Source: Oceanicoccus sagamiensis (GTDB taxonomy: Bacteria; Pseudomonadota; Gammaproteobacteria; Pseudomonadales; Dasaniaceae). Taken from it: a stretch of 64,000 bases of DNA. The notes beneath the pieces are model-generated. The model saw only the letters and a list, made by a program, of their open reading frames with translations, did not search any database and was not told the origin of the DNA. Positions within the stretch are counted from its first letter, which is position 1, and the number at the start of each line of letters is the position of its first letter. The translations under genes were made by a program, and so were the position numbers. This document shows, in pieces, positions 1-8,914 of the stretch. The DNA lies in the NCBI RefSeq assembly GCF_002117105.1, contig NZ_CP019343.1:1364001-1428000 (forward strand), read 5' to 3'.

Positions 1-2
1 TG

Positions 3-395
3 ATTGATATTGATCACTTTAAGCAAATCAATGATAACTACGGTCACGAAGCCGGTGATAAGGTATTAGTCTTTTTAGCGGAAGAACTTAGACTGGCCTT
101 TTCCCGCTTTGTTGTGGCCAGACTTGGCGGCGAAGAGTTTTCTATTTTAATGCCCGGCCTAAGCAATGAGCAGGCCTTTACGCTATTGGATAAATTCCGC
201 GGCATGGCCTCTGCAATGACTATTGATATTAATGCCGACGATGGCGAGCTGTTAAATATCTCTCTTAGCATGGGGGTTACCAATTACCTCCATGAAAGTC
301 TGGACCAGCAACTGCATTATGCCGACCAATTACTGTATCGCGCCAAGGAAGCGGGCCGCAATATGGTCGTCGGTGATGAAGATGCCGATGAGTAA
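3..395 (+). CDS. Diguanylate cyclase, GGDEF domain (C-terminal part, cut by window start)
   Basis: The frame is open from base 3 to the TAA at 393-395, so only the C-terminal half of the protein is present. It reads IDIDHFKQINDNYGHEAGD and then RLGGEEF, the standard metal-binding and GG[DE]EF active-site segments of cyclic di-GMP synthases. The residues where an inhibitory RxxD site would lie do not match it. Any N-terminal sensor domain lies outside the window. It probably makes c-di-GMP from GTP in the cytoplasm. Confidence 0.9.
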   Translation: MDIDHFKQINDNYGHEAGDKVLVFLAEELRLAFSRFVVARLGGEEFSILMPGLSNEQAFTLLDKFRGMASAMTIDINADDGELLNISLSMGVTNYLHESLDQQLHYADQLLYRAKEAGRNMVVGDEDADE

Positions 396-465
396 TGGCT
401 CAAGACTATCTTAAGCGTAGCCACTATCATATCATTCACTTTCCGCCGTACTCTTTAGGTCTACT

Positions 466-1509
466 ATGAAACATCTCGCTCTACTTTTTATCACCTTCGT
501 TATGAGTGGCTGCACCGCTGCCGCCGACCTTAGCACTATTTTTAAGCGGGTTGACCCTGCGGTTGTTGTTATCCAAACCAAGGAGTCGGTCACTCTGGAA
601 TCCAAACAGGGTGTAAAAAAAATTAATACCGGCGGTCTGGGCTCGGGCATTATTATTGATAAAAGCGGTTTAGTGATGACTGCCGCTCATGTGGTGGAAA
701 ATGCCGATCAGGTCAAAATCAGCCTGGCGGATGGCAGAGAATTTTCTGCCACCATTATTTCTGCATCCACTATGGCTGATGTCGCACTGATACAAATTAA
801 TGAGCCACCGGATGATTTGGTATTTGTTAAACCCTGGGATTCTGATCAGGTTAAAACGGGGGAGCAGGTTTTTGTTATTGGCTCGCCCTACGGCCTTGAG
901 CACACCTTAACCGTCGGCTATTTAAGCGGCCGCCGCATTACTGATGGTGAAGAGAGCTTAATGGATCTGGAGTTTTTGCAAACCGACGCCGCTGTTAACC
1001 AAGGTAATTCCGGCGGCCCCTTATTTAATAAAGAGGGTCGACTGATTGGTATTGTGAGCCATATTCGCACCCAAAGCGGCGGCAACGAAGGCCTTGGCTT
1101 TGCCGCCAGTATTAATATGGCCAAAAGCCTGATGCTGGATGAAGGCCCCTTTTGGTTTGGCGCCCAATTTATTGCATTAACAGAAAAACTCACCCAGGCA
1201 TTAAATATCCCCTACAAAGAAGGCTTATTGGTACAACGGGTGGCCAAGGGGTCTATCGGTGATGCTCTGGGACTTAGGGAAGGAACACTGCCCGTTAAAA
1301 TCAAGGACAACACCGTTTTACTCGGTGGCGATGTTCTGGTCGAAATAGGCGGTGATACGATTTATATTAATCGCGCCGGGCGCAATCGCCTGTTTGACTA
1401 TATTCACTCCATCCCCCCCGGCGGCGAAATGACGGTAACTGTGATGCGTGGTGGTAAAAAAGTGGTGCTTAGCGCAACCATTCCCGACCGCAGGGATTTG
1501 TTCAATTAA
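466..1509 (+). CDS. HtrA/DegP-like trypsin-fold serine protease, predicted lipoprotein, with PDZ domain
   Basis: 347 aa. The N-terminus has a hydrophobic stretch ending in a lipobox-like MSGC (Cys16), so the mature protein is probably lipid-anchored in the periplasm. The S1C triad is visible: His75 in TAAHVV, Asp105 in ADVALI and Ser182 in GNSGGP. One PDZ domain follows from about residue 215 (GLLVQRVAKGS, then GGDVLVEIGG). It is shorter than DegP, which has two PDZ domains, and closer in size to DegS. The role is inferred to be envelope protein quality control. It stands alone between a GGDEF gene and a convergent Nudix gene. Confidence 0.9.
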   Translation: MKHLALLFITFVMSGCTAAADLSTIFKRVDPAVVVIQTKESVTLESKQGVKKINTGGLGSGIIIDKSGLVMTAAHVVENADQVKISLADGREFSATIISASTMADVALIQINEPPDDLVFVKPWDSDQVKTGEQVFVIGSPYGLEHTLTVGYLSGRRITDGEESLMDLEFLQTDAAVNQGNSGGPLFNKEGRLIGIVSHIRTQSGGNEGLGFAASINMAKSLMLDEGPFWFGAQFIALTEKLTQALNIPYKEGLLVQRVAKGSIGDALGLREGTLPVKIKDNTVLLGGDVLVEIGGDTIYINRAGRNRLFDYIHSIPPGGEMTVTVMRGGKKVVLSATIPDRRDLFN

Positions 1510-1516
1510 TCGCGTT

Positions 1517-2008
1517 TTACTGTAACTGCGCGGCCAGCCAATCTTTGATCGCTGGCCCGGTGCCCATATCCCAGGGCACCACATCTTCTTTGTTTTGCAG
1601 CTTATACTCTACCAATTCTTCATTAAGTTTTATGCTGCCCGTAGCGGTCACATGAAAAACAATCAGTAACTGGTTGGCCTGATAAAAAGAATAGTTGCCG
1701 ACAAACTCCGTAATCACCCCCTCCAGATTTAATTCTTCTTTTACCTCCCTGATGACCGATTGCTCTGGTGACTCCCCTTTTTCCAGAAAGCCGGTAATCA
1801 GGGCAAACCAGCCTTCGGGCCACTGTGCATTTCTAGCCAGTAGTACCTGCCCGTTATATTCAACAATAGCGGCAACCACCGGAGTGGGGTTATCCCAATG
1901 CACATAGCCACAGCCAACACCACACTGGATACGCTCCAACCCATCTAAAGGCTGGTTAATGGTAAAGGAGCCACATTGGGGGCAATATTTTATCGGGGCT
2001 TGACTCAT
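1517..2008 (-). CDS. Nudix hydrolase with N-terminal zinc ribbon
   Basis: The sequence starts with a CPQCG...CGVGCG zinc-ribbon pair and continues to a complete Nudix box (GFLEKGESPEQSV followed by REVKEEL), which binds Mg2+ and hydrolyses nucleoside diphosphate-X substrates. The layout resembles small NudC-like or ADP-ribose/NADH pyrophosphatases; the substrate cannot be read from sequence. I chose the ATG at 2008 because relatives begin just before the zinc ribbon; an ATG at 2056 would add 16 residues. Neither start has a strong ribosome binding site. The gene converges on the upstream protease gene with a 7-bp gap. Confidence 0.85.
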   Translation of the reverse strand: MSQAPIKYCPQCGSFTINQPLDGLERIQCGVGCGYVHWDNPTPVVAAIVEYNGQVLLARNAQWPEGWFALITGFLEKGESPEQSVIREVKEELNLEGVITEFVGNYSFYQANQLLIVFHVTATGSIKLNEELVEYKLQNKEDVVPWDMGTGPAIKDWLAAQLQ

Positions 2009-2103
2009 AGGGTGGGGACCGGCCGTGTTTGATGATATTTTTTCGCAGTTTATCATCTATGCTCTAGAATGACAGTGCACCCGGATACAGCGGAAAACTG
2101 AAC

Positions 2104-2841
2104 ATGCATGACCTCCTGATCGCCCATCGCGGCTGGCAACGGCGCTACCCTGAAAACACCTTGTTAGGCATAGAGCAAGCTTTGCTGCTTGGGGCCAGGC
2201 ATATAGAAATTGATATACAACTGACCGCAGACGCTGTGCCCGTACTCTGCCATGACCAAACCCTTGAACGACTTAGCGCCAGCCCACTCAATATTAATCA
2301 CTGCCTTTATACTGACCTGGCCGAACACTCCGCCTATGAACCCCAGCGCCTCGGTGACCAGTTTTTGGGCACGCCGCTGTCTACCCTCGCCGAGTGCCTG
2401 ACACTGCTGGCAGACTACCCGGAGACAACGCTCTATATTGAACTCAAAGTCGAGTCGGCCAAAACCTTTGGCGCCGATTGTATTTTTGAAGCTATTCACC
2501 CCCTGATTCAGCACTGCGCCAACCCCTATGCCGTGATCAGTTTTTCGCTTGAGCTGTTGCAGCTTTTTCAACAGCGAGGCGGGCATCGAGTGGTGCCCGT
2601 ATTATCAAGCTGGCAGCAGGCATTTTCCGAGGAAGTTCAAATACTCAACCCTCCACTGATTTTCTGTGATATTCATTTAATCCCTGAAGATAGCACCCCC
2701 GCCGACCTGCCCTACCCCTCGGCTTTCTATGAAGTCGACAGACCAGAACTCGCTCAGCAATTGTTAAGCGAAGGCGCCGCATTGATTGAAACCTTTGCCA
2801 TTGGTGAGATGCTCAACGCTGAATCTACAGCCAATACGTGA
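2104..2841 (+). CDS. Glycerophosphodiester phosphodiesterase
   Basis: 245 aa, a full-length cytoplasmic UgpQ-type GDPD. Active-site residues are in place: His8-Arg9 (AHRG), Glu17-Asn18 (PENT), Glu35 and Asp37 (IEIDIQ) and His50-Asp51 (CHD). The family hydrolyses glycerophosphodiesters such as glycerophosphocholine to sn-glycerol 3-phosphate and the alcohol. There is no signal peptide. It is divergent from the Nudix gene, and no uptake transporter for the substrate is adjacent. Confidence 0.9.
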   Translation: MHDLLIAHRGWQRRYPENTLLGIEQALLLGARHIEIDIQLTADAVPVLCHDQTLERLSASPLNINHCLYTDLAEHSAYEPQRLGDQFLGTPLSTLAECLTLLADYPETTLYIELKVESAKTFGADCIFEAIHPLIQHCANPYAVISFSLELLQLFQQRGGHRVVPVLSSWQQAFSEEVQILNPPLIFCDIHLIPEDSTPADLPYPSAFYEVDRPELAQQLLSEGAALIETFAIGEMLNAESTANT

Positions 2842-3033
2842 ACTATTCGATAAAAACATACCAACACCGTAGCAATTGTGCTCTTTTTAGCCAATCAATA
2901 GGCAAAACGCCGGATTCACTGCTAGTATTAGCGGCACTTATTTAGCCGCATCACTGGAAGTACGGATGTTTTAACTCCAGGTCAGTTGATAGCTAAGGGA
3001 TTCGCTAACTAAAAATAAAGTCTATACGCCGCT

Positions 3034-4200
3034 ATGAGTATCAAAAATTCAGTTCTTTTTTTACCGCTGGACTATTTTGCCCTGCCTCCATTTGAGGGGG
3101 ATTCATTGCAATTGTCCCGCGCTCGGGCACTAGTCGGGGCCAATTTATTTATTGCCTTGCTGATGATCATTGGCGTGCTATTTATCTATGCCGCTGATTC
3201 ATTGGGGGATATGGGCAATCTGTTTATCTGGTCGTTAATTGTTCCCGGATTTATCGTTAACGGTCTGGTGCCCTTCACACTGCGGCGAACCGGCTGGCTA
3301 AGCCTTTGCCAGCATGTCACGTTATTAATCACCTTTGCCGCTATTGTGATTGGCATCTGTACCAGCGGCGGACCGGTGCTAGCGTCTAATAATCAATTAA
3401 TGGTTATGCAAGCTGCGCTCTCATTATTCTTGCTGGGTATTCGCGGCGGTCTTATTTGGTCAGCCATCGTCCTGTTAACACAAAGCTTTTTATATTATTT
3501 GTTTGTCTCCGGGGTGGATTTTCCGAATATTCAACCACCGGAAGCTGCTACGGCTGGTGCGATTTTTAATTGGTTTTTAGCCTTCTGCGCTATCGTCAGT
3601 TTAATTTTGTTAATTGAACTAAGTCGCGACCAATTGGAATTCCAGCGCAATAATGAACAGGAAAAACTGCGCTATATGGCCACCCACGACGGTCTCACCA
3701 AACTGGCTAACCGCAGCTTATTTGAAGAGCGTCTAAAAGCCGCAATTGATCAAAGTGAGAGCAATGACTCTAAGGTATTATTGCTGTATTTAGACTTGGA
3801 TAAATTTAAACCCATTAATGATGAATGGGGGCATGACATGGGTGACCGGGTTTTAAAAATTGTTGCTGCACGATTAAAAGCGACCACCCGTGAGTGTGAT
3901 ACCGTTGCCCGTTTGGGCGGTGATGAATTTGCTGTGGTGCTACCGAACCTGGTCAAAGATATTTCTGTAAATAAATTAACCGAATCCATCTACGACCGTA
4001 TTACCCAGCCCATCAATCTTCATGGCAAGCATTTTAATATTGGCTGTAGCATTGGTATTTGCAGCTATCCGGAAAGCGCTAACTCCTCTGAACAATTATG
4101 GCAGCAAGCCGATGCGGCAATGTATATCGCCAAGAAAAAATCAGCGCGCTGGCATATTCATAATATCAGTGATATGAAAATTGCCGATTTTCGCAGCTGA
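3034..4200 (+). CDS. Membrane-bound diguanylate cyclase (multi-TM sensor + GGDEF)
   Basis: 388 aa. Residues about 30-195 carry roughly six hydrophobic segments forming an uncharacterised membrane sensor, then a short linker and a GGDEF domain from about 215. GGDEF lies at residues 295-299 and an RxxD inhibitory site (RECD, 286-289) sits exactly five residues before it, so product inhibition by c-di-GMP is expected. No partner operon gene is seen. It is one of four apparent second-messenger proteins in the first 7.6 kb. Confidence 0.92.
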   Translation: MSIKNSVLFLPLDYFALPPFEGDSLQLSRARALVGANLFIALLMIIGVLFIYAADSLGDMGNLFIWSLIVPGFIVNGLVPFTLRRTGWLSLCQHVTLLITFAAIVIGICTSGGPVLASNNQLMVMQAALSLFLLGIRGGLIWSAIVLLTQSFLYYLFVSGVDFPNIQPPEAATAGAIFNWFLAFCAIVSLILLIELSRDQLEFQRNNEQEKLRYMATHDGLTKLANRSLFEERLKAAIDQSESNDSKVLLLYLDLDKFKPINDEWGHDMGDRVLKIVAARLKATTRECDTVARLGGDEFAVVLPNLVKDISVNKLTESIYDRITQPINLHGKHFNIGCSIGICSYPESANSSEQLWQQADAAMYIAKKKSARWHIHNISDMKIADFRS

Positions 4201-4224
4201 TTAAACCGCCATAAGCAGGTTGAT

Positions 4225-4836
4225 TTATTTAGGCCGCGGCACATTAATAATGCCACCAAATAATCCATACTCATCACCGCCCAAGCGTGTAATCGGATCA
4301 ATTTTATCCGCGTGAATTTTTGCCCGGCCCTTTTCATCTTCCGTAATCACCGCGTCATCCACATAAATCGCTTTCACCTCACCCAGAATCATCGCCTGTG
4401 TTGGCGTAATATCTTCAACTCGGTAACGCTCGCAAGCCAAGGCCACCCGGCAATCTTTTAAGCGCGGCAATCTAAAATCACCAAAAGCTACCGTCTCCAA
4501 ACCGGTGCTATCCAGCTCTGATTCTCCGGCGGCTAATACCCGTGACGTTTCTGTAACCTGTGGCGCCATTTCCCGATGGGCAATATGAATCACAAATTCA
4601 CTGCGCTCAATAATATTGTTGCGCGTATCTTTCAAACTGCCATCAGGCTTTTTTCCCACAGACAACATAATCAGCGGCGGATCGCTGGCCACGCCATTAA
4701 AATAAGAAAATGGCGCTAAATTAAAACTATCATTGCCATTATCGGATAATACCCAGGCCACCGGACGCGGTACCAGAGTTTGGATCATCGTGTAATAAAC
4801 ACGGCTGGGGGAAAGTTCAGAAAGATCGAAATGCAT
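4225..4836 (-). CDS. Flavin reductase family protein (FMN-binding split barrel)
   Basis: 203 aa from the ATG at 4836 (MHFDLSEL); a longer reading to 4977 would overlap the neighbouring HD-GYP gene and adds non-homologous residues. Motifs typical of the flavoprotein oxygenase/flavin reductase group are visible: TLVPRPVAWV, NLAPFSYFNGVASDPP and the C-terminal RLGGDEYG. These proteins bind FMN and often reduce flavin with NAD(P)H for a partner oxygenase; no partner is adjacent. It sits 25 bp downstream of the HPt-HD-GYP gene on the same strand and may be co-transcribed. Confidence 0.87.
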   Translation of the reverse strand: MHFDLSELSPSRVYYTMIQTLVPRPVAWVLSDNGNDSFNLAPFSYFNGVASDPPLIMLSVGKKPDGSLKDTRNNIIERSEFVIHIAHREMAPQVTETSRVLAAGESELDSTGLETVAFGDFRLPRLKDCRVALACERYRVEDITPTQAMILGEVKAIYVDDAVITEDEKGRAKIHADKIDPITRLGGDEYGLFGGIINVPRPK

Positions 4837-4861
4837 AATATAAAACTGTGTGATTAAACCA

Positions 4862-6010
4862 TTAAAGTTGGCGGGCTCGGTGCGCCAGTAAGACCGGCTG
4901 TACGGCCCGATTAAAAATATCGACCCAATGGGCGCTGAGCTGCTTGCCAGCGCAGTCATTAATTTCTTTAACCGCACGAATAATCGGCCGTTTTTGATGG
5001 GCAGAATAAGCGCGCAGATGGGTCAGTGCATCAAAGGTATCGGCGATAGCTAAAATTTTAGCGCCATCGCAAATTTCTTTTTCACGCAGGCCATAGGGAT
5101 AGCCGGAACCATTAGCGGCCTCATGGTGCTGCAAAACAATTTCTTTGGCGGGCTGCCACTGTTCCATAAATTGCAGCAGATGGGCGCTGCTTTGCACATG
5201 GGAGCGCAATAATAAAATTTCGCTATTTTCCAGCGTGCCCTCTTTATGCAACAGGTCCAATGGCATAAACGCCATCCCAAAATCATGGCAGTAAACCGCT
5301 GCCGCCATTTGGCGCTCGTCCACTGGGCTGCCACCAAGCTGATTAAGTATCAGTGCCATTTTTAAAATACGGTCACTGCGCCCCTGCCAATACTGGGAAC
5401 GTTTTTCTACCGGCTCCATCAGGTCACGGAAAAAATCGAGATCATGGTCCCGGTCCAAACCCAGCTCACGGAGAAATTCATCCTCCTGCAAACGGCTACC
5501 ATAACCGGGCTGGTGCTCCTCTATCACCACAGAGGGGTCCAGTCTGCGGATAAGCTCGGCAATTTTTGCCTCCTGCCCCGATTGCAAACCACCACGGCTT
5601 ATATCGGCGGCAATGGCAGCCATGCTATCTCCCAGCTGCTGTACCTCTTGCTGGTCGTATTCAACAAAGCCATGGGCTTTAAAGCTATCGACAAAGCTTC
5701 TGACCCGGTCGAGTACCAGTAATACCAAATCGCTGATAAGCGGGGTGTAGTGGACTCTGCCCTCACGTAGCAGGCTGGATAAATCTTCTACCGCATTCAT
5801 TAAGGGCATGGCAGGAGCAAAACCCACAATACTTAAATCACCCTTGATGGTATGGACGGAACGAAACAGGGAAAGCAGTAACTCAGTATCATCGGGCTGC
5901 CGATCAAGCATCAGCAGCGCCTGTTCACTAATCTGGTAATGGTTATTAATATCGTCGATCAATTCCCGGACTACGGCCAGGTCGATATCATCACACTGAA
6001 ATACGCCCAT
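4862..6010 (-). CDS. HPt domain-HD-GYP domain protein (predicted c-di-GMP phosphodiesterase)
   Basis: 382 aa. The N-terminal ~110 residues form a histidine phosphotransfer domain with the phospho-acceptor in HTIKGD (His53). The C-terminal half is HD-GYP: HD at 242-243, HHEAANGSGYP at about 295-305 (the GYP signature) and a metal-ligand Asp in AIADTFDA. HD-GYP domains hydrolyse c-di-GMP. HD-GYP is usually joined to a receiver (REC) domain, so an HPt partner is less common and suggests input directly from a phosphorelay. No histidine kinase is adjacent. Confidence 0.88.
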   Translation of the reverse strand: MGVFQCDDIDLAVVRELIDDINNHYQISEQALLMLDRQPDDTELLLSLFRSVHTIKGDLSIVGFAPAMPLMNAVEDLSSLLREGRVHYTPLISDLVLLVLDRVRSFVDSFKAHGFVEYDQQEVQQLGDSMAAIAADISRGGLQSGQEAKIAELIRRLDPSVVIEEHQPGYGSRLQEDEFLRELGLDRDHDLDFFRDLMEPVEKRSQYWQGRSDRILKMALILNQLGGSPVDERQMAAAVYCHDFGMAFMPLDLLHKEGTLENSEILLLRSHVQSSAHLLQFMEQWQPAKEIVLQHHEAANGSGYPYGLREKEICDGAKILAIADTFDALTHLRAYSAHQKRPIIRAVKEINDCAGKQLSAHWVDIFNRAVQPVLLAHRARQL

Positions 6011-6075
6011 AACGAATATGCTTTGTTGGTGTTGTTATTAGCATGAGTATAACCCAACGGTCAGAACTTTTAAGC

Positions 6076-6315
6076 CTAGGCATCAAGGTCGGGGATCATC
6101 ATCGCTTTAATACGCTCAATATTTTGTTTGAGCCGCAGTTTTTGGCGTTTTAGCCGCTGCAATTGTAGCTGATCAATATAGGGAAATTCCTGCAAGCGCA
6201 GAATCTCGACATCAAGCATACGATGTTCGGTGCGCAAGGCGAGTAGCTGGCTACCCAGCGATGGGATTTCAGAATTTTCCATGGGCGAAAAGTAGCGTGT
6301 TAGCTGCCATAACAC
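6076..6315 (-). CDS. YdcH-family (DUF465) small coiled-coil protein
   Basis: 79 aa, or 68 aa from the internal ATG at 6282. The LRTEHRMLDVEILRLQ and QLQRLKRQKLRLKQNIERI segments match the DUF465/YdcH pattern of two short antiparallel helices. The function of the family is not established. The upstream ATG has an AAAGG-like ribosome binding site at a suitable distance, so I kept it. It lies between the HD-GYP and cyclase-PilZ genes on the same strand, with a repeat in between. Confidence 0.8.
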   Translation of the reverse strand: MLWQLTRYFSPMENSEIPSLGSQLLALRTEHRMLDVEILRLQEFPYIDQLQLQRLKRQKLRLKQNIERIKAMMIPDLDA

Positions 6316-6382
6316 AACCTTTGGCGAGGGTTATTTAAAACAATGGAATAACCTCATTCCCCACCAGCCCATAACCACCCTG

Positions 6383-6482
6383 AACAAATACATTACCGTA
6401 GGGTGGATTACAATCCACCGCTCAAACAGCCCCAGGCAGGGATTGGGTGGATTATAATCCACCCTACGGTAATGTATTTGTT
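6383..6482. repeat. REPIN-like inverted pair of the GGTGGAT-TATAATCCACC family
   Basis: Two arms in inverted orientation. The left arm (about 6384-6419) carries GTAGGGTGGATTACAATCC and the right arm (6447-6482) its near-complement, and the complementarity continues into flanking ACAAATACATTACC / GGTAATGTATTTGT. Each arm core is itself an 18-bp palindrome (GGTGGATTATAATCCACC in the fully symmetric version). It lies in the gap between the YdcH and cyclase genes and could fold into a large hairpin. Confidence 0.9.
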
Positions 6483-6499
6483 AGGGGCTGGGGTTCAGC

Positions 6500-7591
6500 T
6501 TAGGATTGGTACAGTTGGTTATCAACAAATTGTTTGATGGTTTGCTGGCCCGCCGTATCCATAGAGGTAAACTCCAAACTGCAGAGTACACCGTTTTCTC
6601 CCTGGTCAACTTTAACCACCCGGGCATAAATATCGGTGGTACCTGTGCCTAACAATTGCAGCGAGACTTGCATTTTGATCTCTGAGAAGGGCTCCAGCAT
6701 AATGGGGCTAACCATCAACAGGCCGTTGTAACCCAGATCAACCACCTCACCCTGAAATTCTTTGCTATCCACTTGCTTGCCCACCAGGCGGTGGAAAAAA
6801 CAGGGCATATGAATCGCCACCCTTGGGCTTTTTCGGATTTCCCGGCGCGGTACGGTCATCGCCCGAGGCCGTGTCGTCCCCATCAGGTCATAGAGGTGCA
6901 CCGCTTCTTTTTTGCCTTTCACCCTGACTTTATTGGGCTCACCAACCAGCACAAAAGACTTGGCCATACGGTAGGTATTTTCGCTAATTAGAATTTGGCC
7001 GCGCAAGCTCTGGGCTTCAATACGGGAGGTCAGGTTCACTTCGTCACCAATGACGGTGTACTCGCGGTGATGGTCTGAGCCCAGCGACCCGGCCATCACT
7101 TGGCCGGTATTGATACCAATGCCCATAAACATTTCCGGCAGACCCAGGGCGAGGTTCTGCTCATTAAATTCTGACATGGCTCGCTGCATTTCTACCGCGC
7201 AGGCAATGGCTCTTTCAACATCATCGACACCCGATTGCGGGGCGCCAAATAACACCATAATGGAGTCGCCCATTAATTTATCGATGGTGCCACCATGCTG
7301 CACAATCACTTCGGTCATACGGGAGAAATAGCGGTTAAGTAGTTCCATCACGGTCAGGGCAGAGAAGGTTTCTGCCAGAGCGGTAAAACCGCGGATATCG
7401 GAGAGCAGGATGGTCACGCTGCGGGACTCGGGGGCGGCATCGTTAATATCGCTGGCCAGCAGCAGTTTTTCAATTTTGCCCAACAGCACCTTTTTAGCCG
7501 CGCTGCGCTCAAACTGTGTGGGCAGGCAAGATTGCACTTCCGAGCAAATACTTTCTGCTAACTCTTTGTAGTTACTACCCTTTTTAAGCAT
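6500..7591 (-). CDS. Class III adenylate/guanylate cyclase fused to a PilZ domain
   Basis: 363 aa. Residues about 55-240 are a class III nucleotide cyclase catalytic domain: LLSDIRGFTAL (metal Asp), GGTIDKLMGDSIMVLFG (second metal Asp and a substrate-specifying Lys) and EYTVIGDEVNLTSRIEA. The C-terminus (about 250-360) is a PilZ domain with RKSPR (RxxxR) and DLGYNG, which matches D-x-[SG]-x-x-G with Gly for the usual Ser. The architecture suggests cAMP synthesis controlled by c-di-GMP, but the altered PilZ motif leaves ligand binding unproven. Confidence 0.9.
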   Translation of the reverse strand: MLKKGSNYKELAESICSEVQSCLPTQFERSAAKKVLLGKIEKLLLASDINDAAPESRSVTILLSDIRGFTALAETFSALTVMELLNRYFSRMTEVIVQHGGTIDKLMGDSIMVLFGAPQSGVDDVERAIACAVEMQRAMSEFNEQNLALGLPEMFMGIGINTGQVMAGSLGSDHHREYTVIGDEVNLTSRIEAQSLRGQILISENTYRMAKSFVLVGEPNKVRVKGKKEAVHLYDLMGTTRPRAMTVPRREIRKSPRVAIHMPCFFHRLVGKQVDSKEFQGEVVDLGYNGLLMVSPIMLEPFSEIKMQVSLQLLGTGTTDIYARVVKVDQGENGVLCSLEFTSMDTAGQQTIKQFVDNQLYQS

Positions 7592-7786
7592 GATACACCT
7601 TTATCAGTCCTTTACTTCCGGTTTTATATCGCCATGTTCCCCAGCGGCAGAGCGAGGCTTGCACACTCAGTTAACGGCCTACTGTTATACCACTTTTGGG
7701 CGGACAAACCCAATGTGAAAAACGCCATTATTATGGGTAATTTGTGGTGGGGTTAGTAGATGGGAGTTAGTAGATGGTGCAGGTAC

Positions 7787-7896
7787 GAGCTGAGGTGGGT
7801 AGGTCTTTCCGGGGCACGCTATTCGCCATCCATGGCCGCTCTTCGGCAGCTATCCCTGCTGCCGACGGCCCCGGAAAGACCTACCCACCTCAGCTC
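7787..7896. repeat. Long perfect inverted repeat (29-bp arms)
   Basis: Left arm 7787-7815 (GAGCTGAGGTGGGTAGGTC...) pairs perfectly with right arm 7868-7896. The ~52-bp loop itself contains CGGCAG/CTGCCG, giving a branched structure. The sequence is unrelated to the GTAGGGTGGAT family. It resembles a REPIN or similar palindromic element; no second copy is present in this window. Confidence 0.85.
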
Positions 7897-7982
7897 TGGC
7901 ATCATGTTTACGCTTTCTTTCTGGTTTTTTGGGCTAGCGAATCCATTTAGCTCTAATACTCAAACCACTACGTGAACTTGAA

Positions 7983-8080
7983 GAGTGAGTGAGGGCTTGG
8001 GTTTAAGGGGCGTAAAAATGCAGGGAGGACGACTGAGAGATGCCAGAACCGTCCCCTTAAACCCAAGCCCTCGCTCACTC
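7983..8080. repeat. Long inverted repeat (28-bp arms, one mismatch)
   Basis: Left arm 7983-8010 (GAGTGAGTGAGGGCTTGGG...) pairs with 8053-8080 with a single mismatch, around a 42-bp loop. It shares size and layout with the neighbouring hairpin but not sequence, so it is a third palindromic element type in the window. Confidence 0.85.
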
Positions 8081-8111
8081 CTACGCCAACAATCAAAACC
8101 GGAGAAAAAAA

Positions 8112-8825
8112 TCAATGCAAACAACACTTAGAAAAAACCTCACCACTGCCACAGGGGCAAGCTTCCTCATGCCCCACCGGCTCCAACGCAAGAAATAACT
8201 GTTCAGCATCAAAGTCCCAAGCGCCTTCAGCCCATAGCCTGGCAACGGACGCATAAGTCCCCAACACCTTCCAAAACAGATCGTAAGCCTCTGGCAGGTG
8301 GTCGTCGGTTAACTCCATGCCCTCCTCAAAACTGAGCTGCTGGGCATTGATCACATCCGCGAAAGTGGATGCAAGGCTTAAGGCAGTATCGACATTCTCA
8401 ATCACGGTTTGGTCATTCAAATCATCGATGGCAATCATCCACAGGTCTTCCAAATAATGGTGCCCCATCAACAAACCTTCGCACCACTGAGACAGCTCCT
8501 GTTGCCACAGCTCGGAATAACGGGCACTAAACGGCAAAAAGCGGCGCTGTCTGGCCATATCGGCAATATGTTCGGAGAGGGCAACCACCTGGCGGTAGAA
8601 ACTGCGGGCCTCCTGTTCATTATCGAACTGAGGCTCATCATTCAACCAAATCAGATCAAACCACTCGGAGGGACGAATGGTTTCCGGAGAGCAAGCCAGG
8701 GCAAATAAAAAACCTTGTAACTGCGGATAGCTAAGCACCGCCTCGTGACTATGCAAACGCGCCAGGCGTTCACGCAGAGACTGCTCTTGTTCCTTGTCAA
8801 AGTGAGTAAATTCCACAGTTCTCAA
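8112..8825 (-). CDS. UPF0149/YecA-like protein with C-terminal SEC-C motif
   Basis: 237 aa. The body is an alpha-helical, acidic UPF0149 (YgfB/YecA) domain, and the last 15 residues, ACPCGSGEVFSKCCLH, are a SEC-C zinc-binding motif like that of SecA and YecA. The molecular role of the family is poorly defined; SEC-C is known to bind zinc and, in some proteins, ribosomes. It is monocistronic, flanked by palindromic repeats on both sides. Confidence 0.85.
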   Translation of the reverse strand: MRTVEFTHFDKEQEQSLRERLARLHSHEAVLSYPQLQGFLFALACSPETIRPSEWFDLIWLNDEPQFDNEQEARSFYRQVVALSEHIADMARQRRFLPFSARYSELWQQELSQWCEGLLMGHHYLEDLWMIAIDDLNDQTVIENVDTALSLASTFADVINAQQLSFEEGMELTDDHLPEAYDLFWKVLGTYASVARLWAEGAWDFDAEQLFLALEPVGHEEACPCGSGEVFSKCCLH

Positions 8826-8914
8826 AATGGCGCATTAAAGGCGCGTTGCTGTCATAGATTGATGCATTGGCTGACATACTACTGTGCGATCAGACTAAAT
8901 GCCATCGGATTAAA

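Larger units (their letters stand above)
7592..8111. other. 520-bp gene-free region with two large hairpins
   Basis: I see no convincing gene here. The segment holds the upstream region of the cyclase-PilZ gene, a short direct repeat (GTTAGTAGATGG twice, about 7752-7777) and two long inverted repeats listed separately. A 20-base piece at about 7905-7924 (GTTTACGCTTTCTTTCT) also occurs in each spacer of the 96-bp array at 10.6-11.25 kb. Confidence 0.6.
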
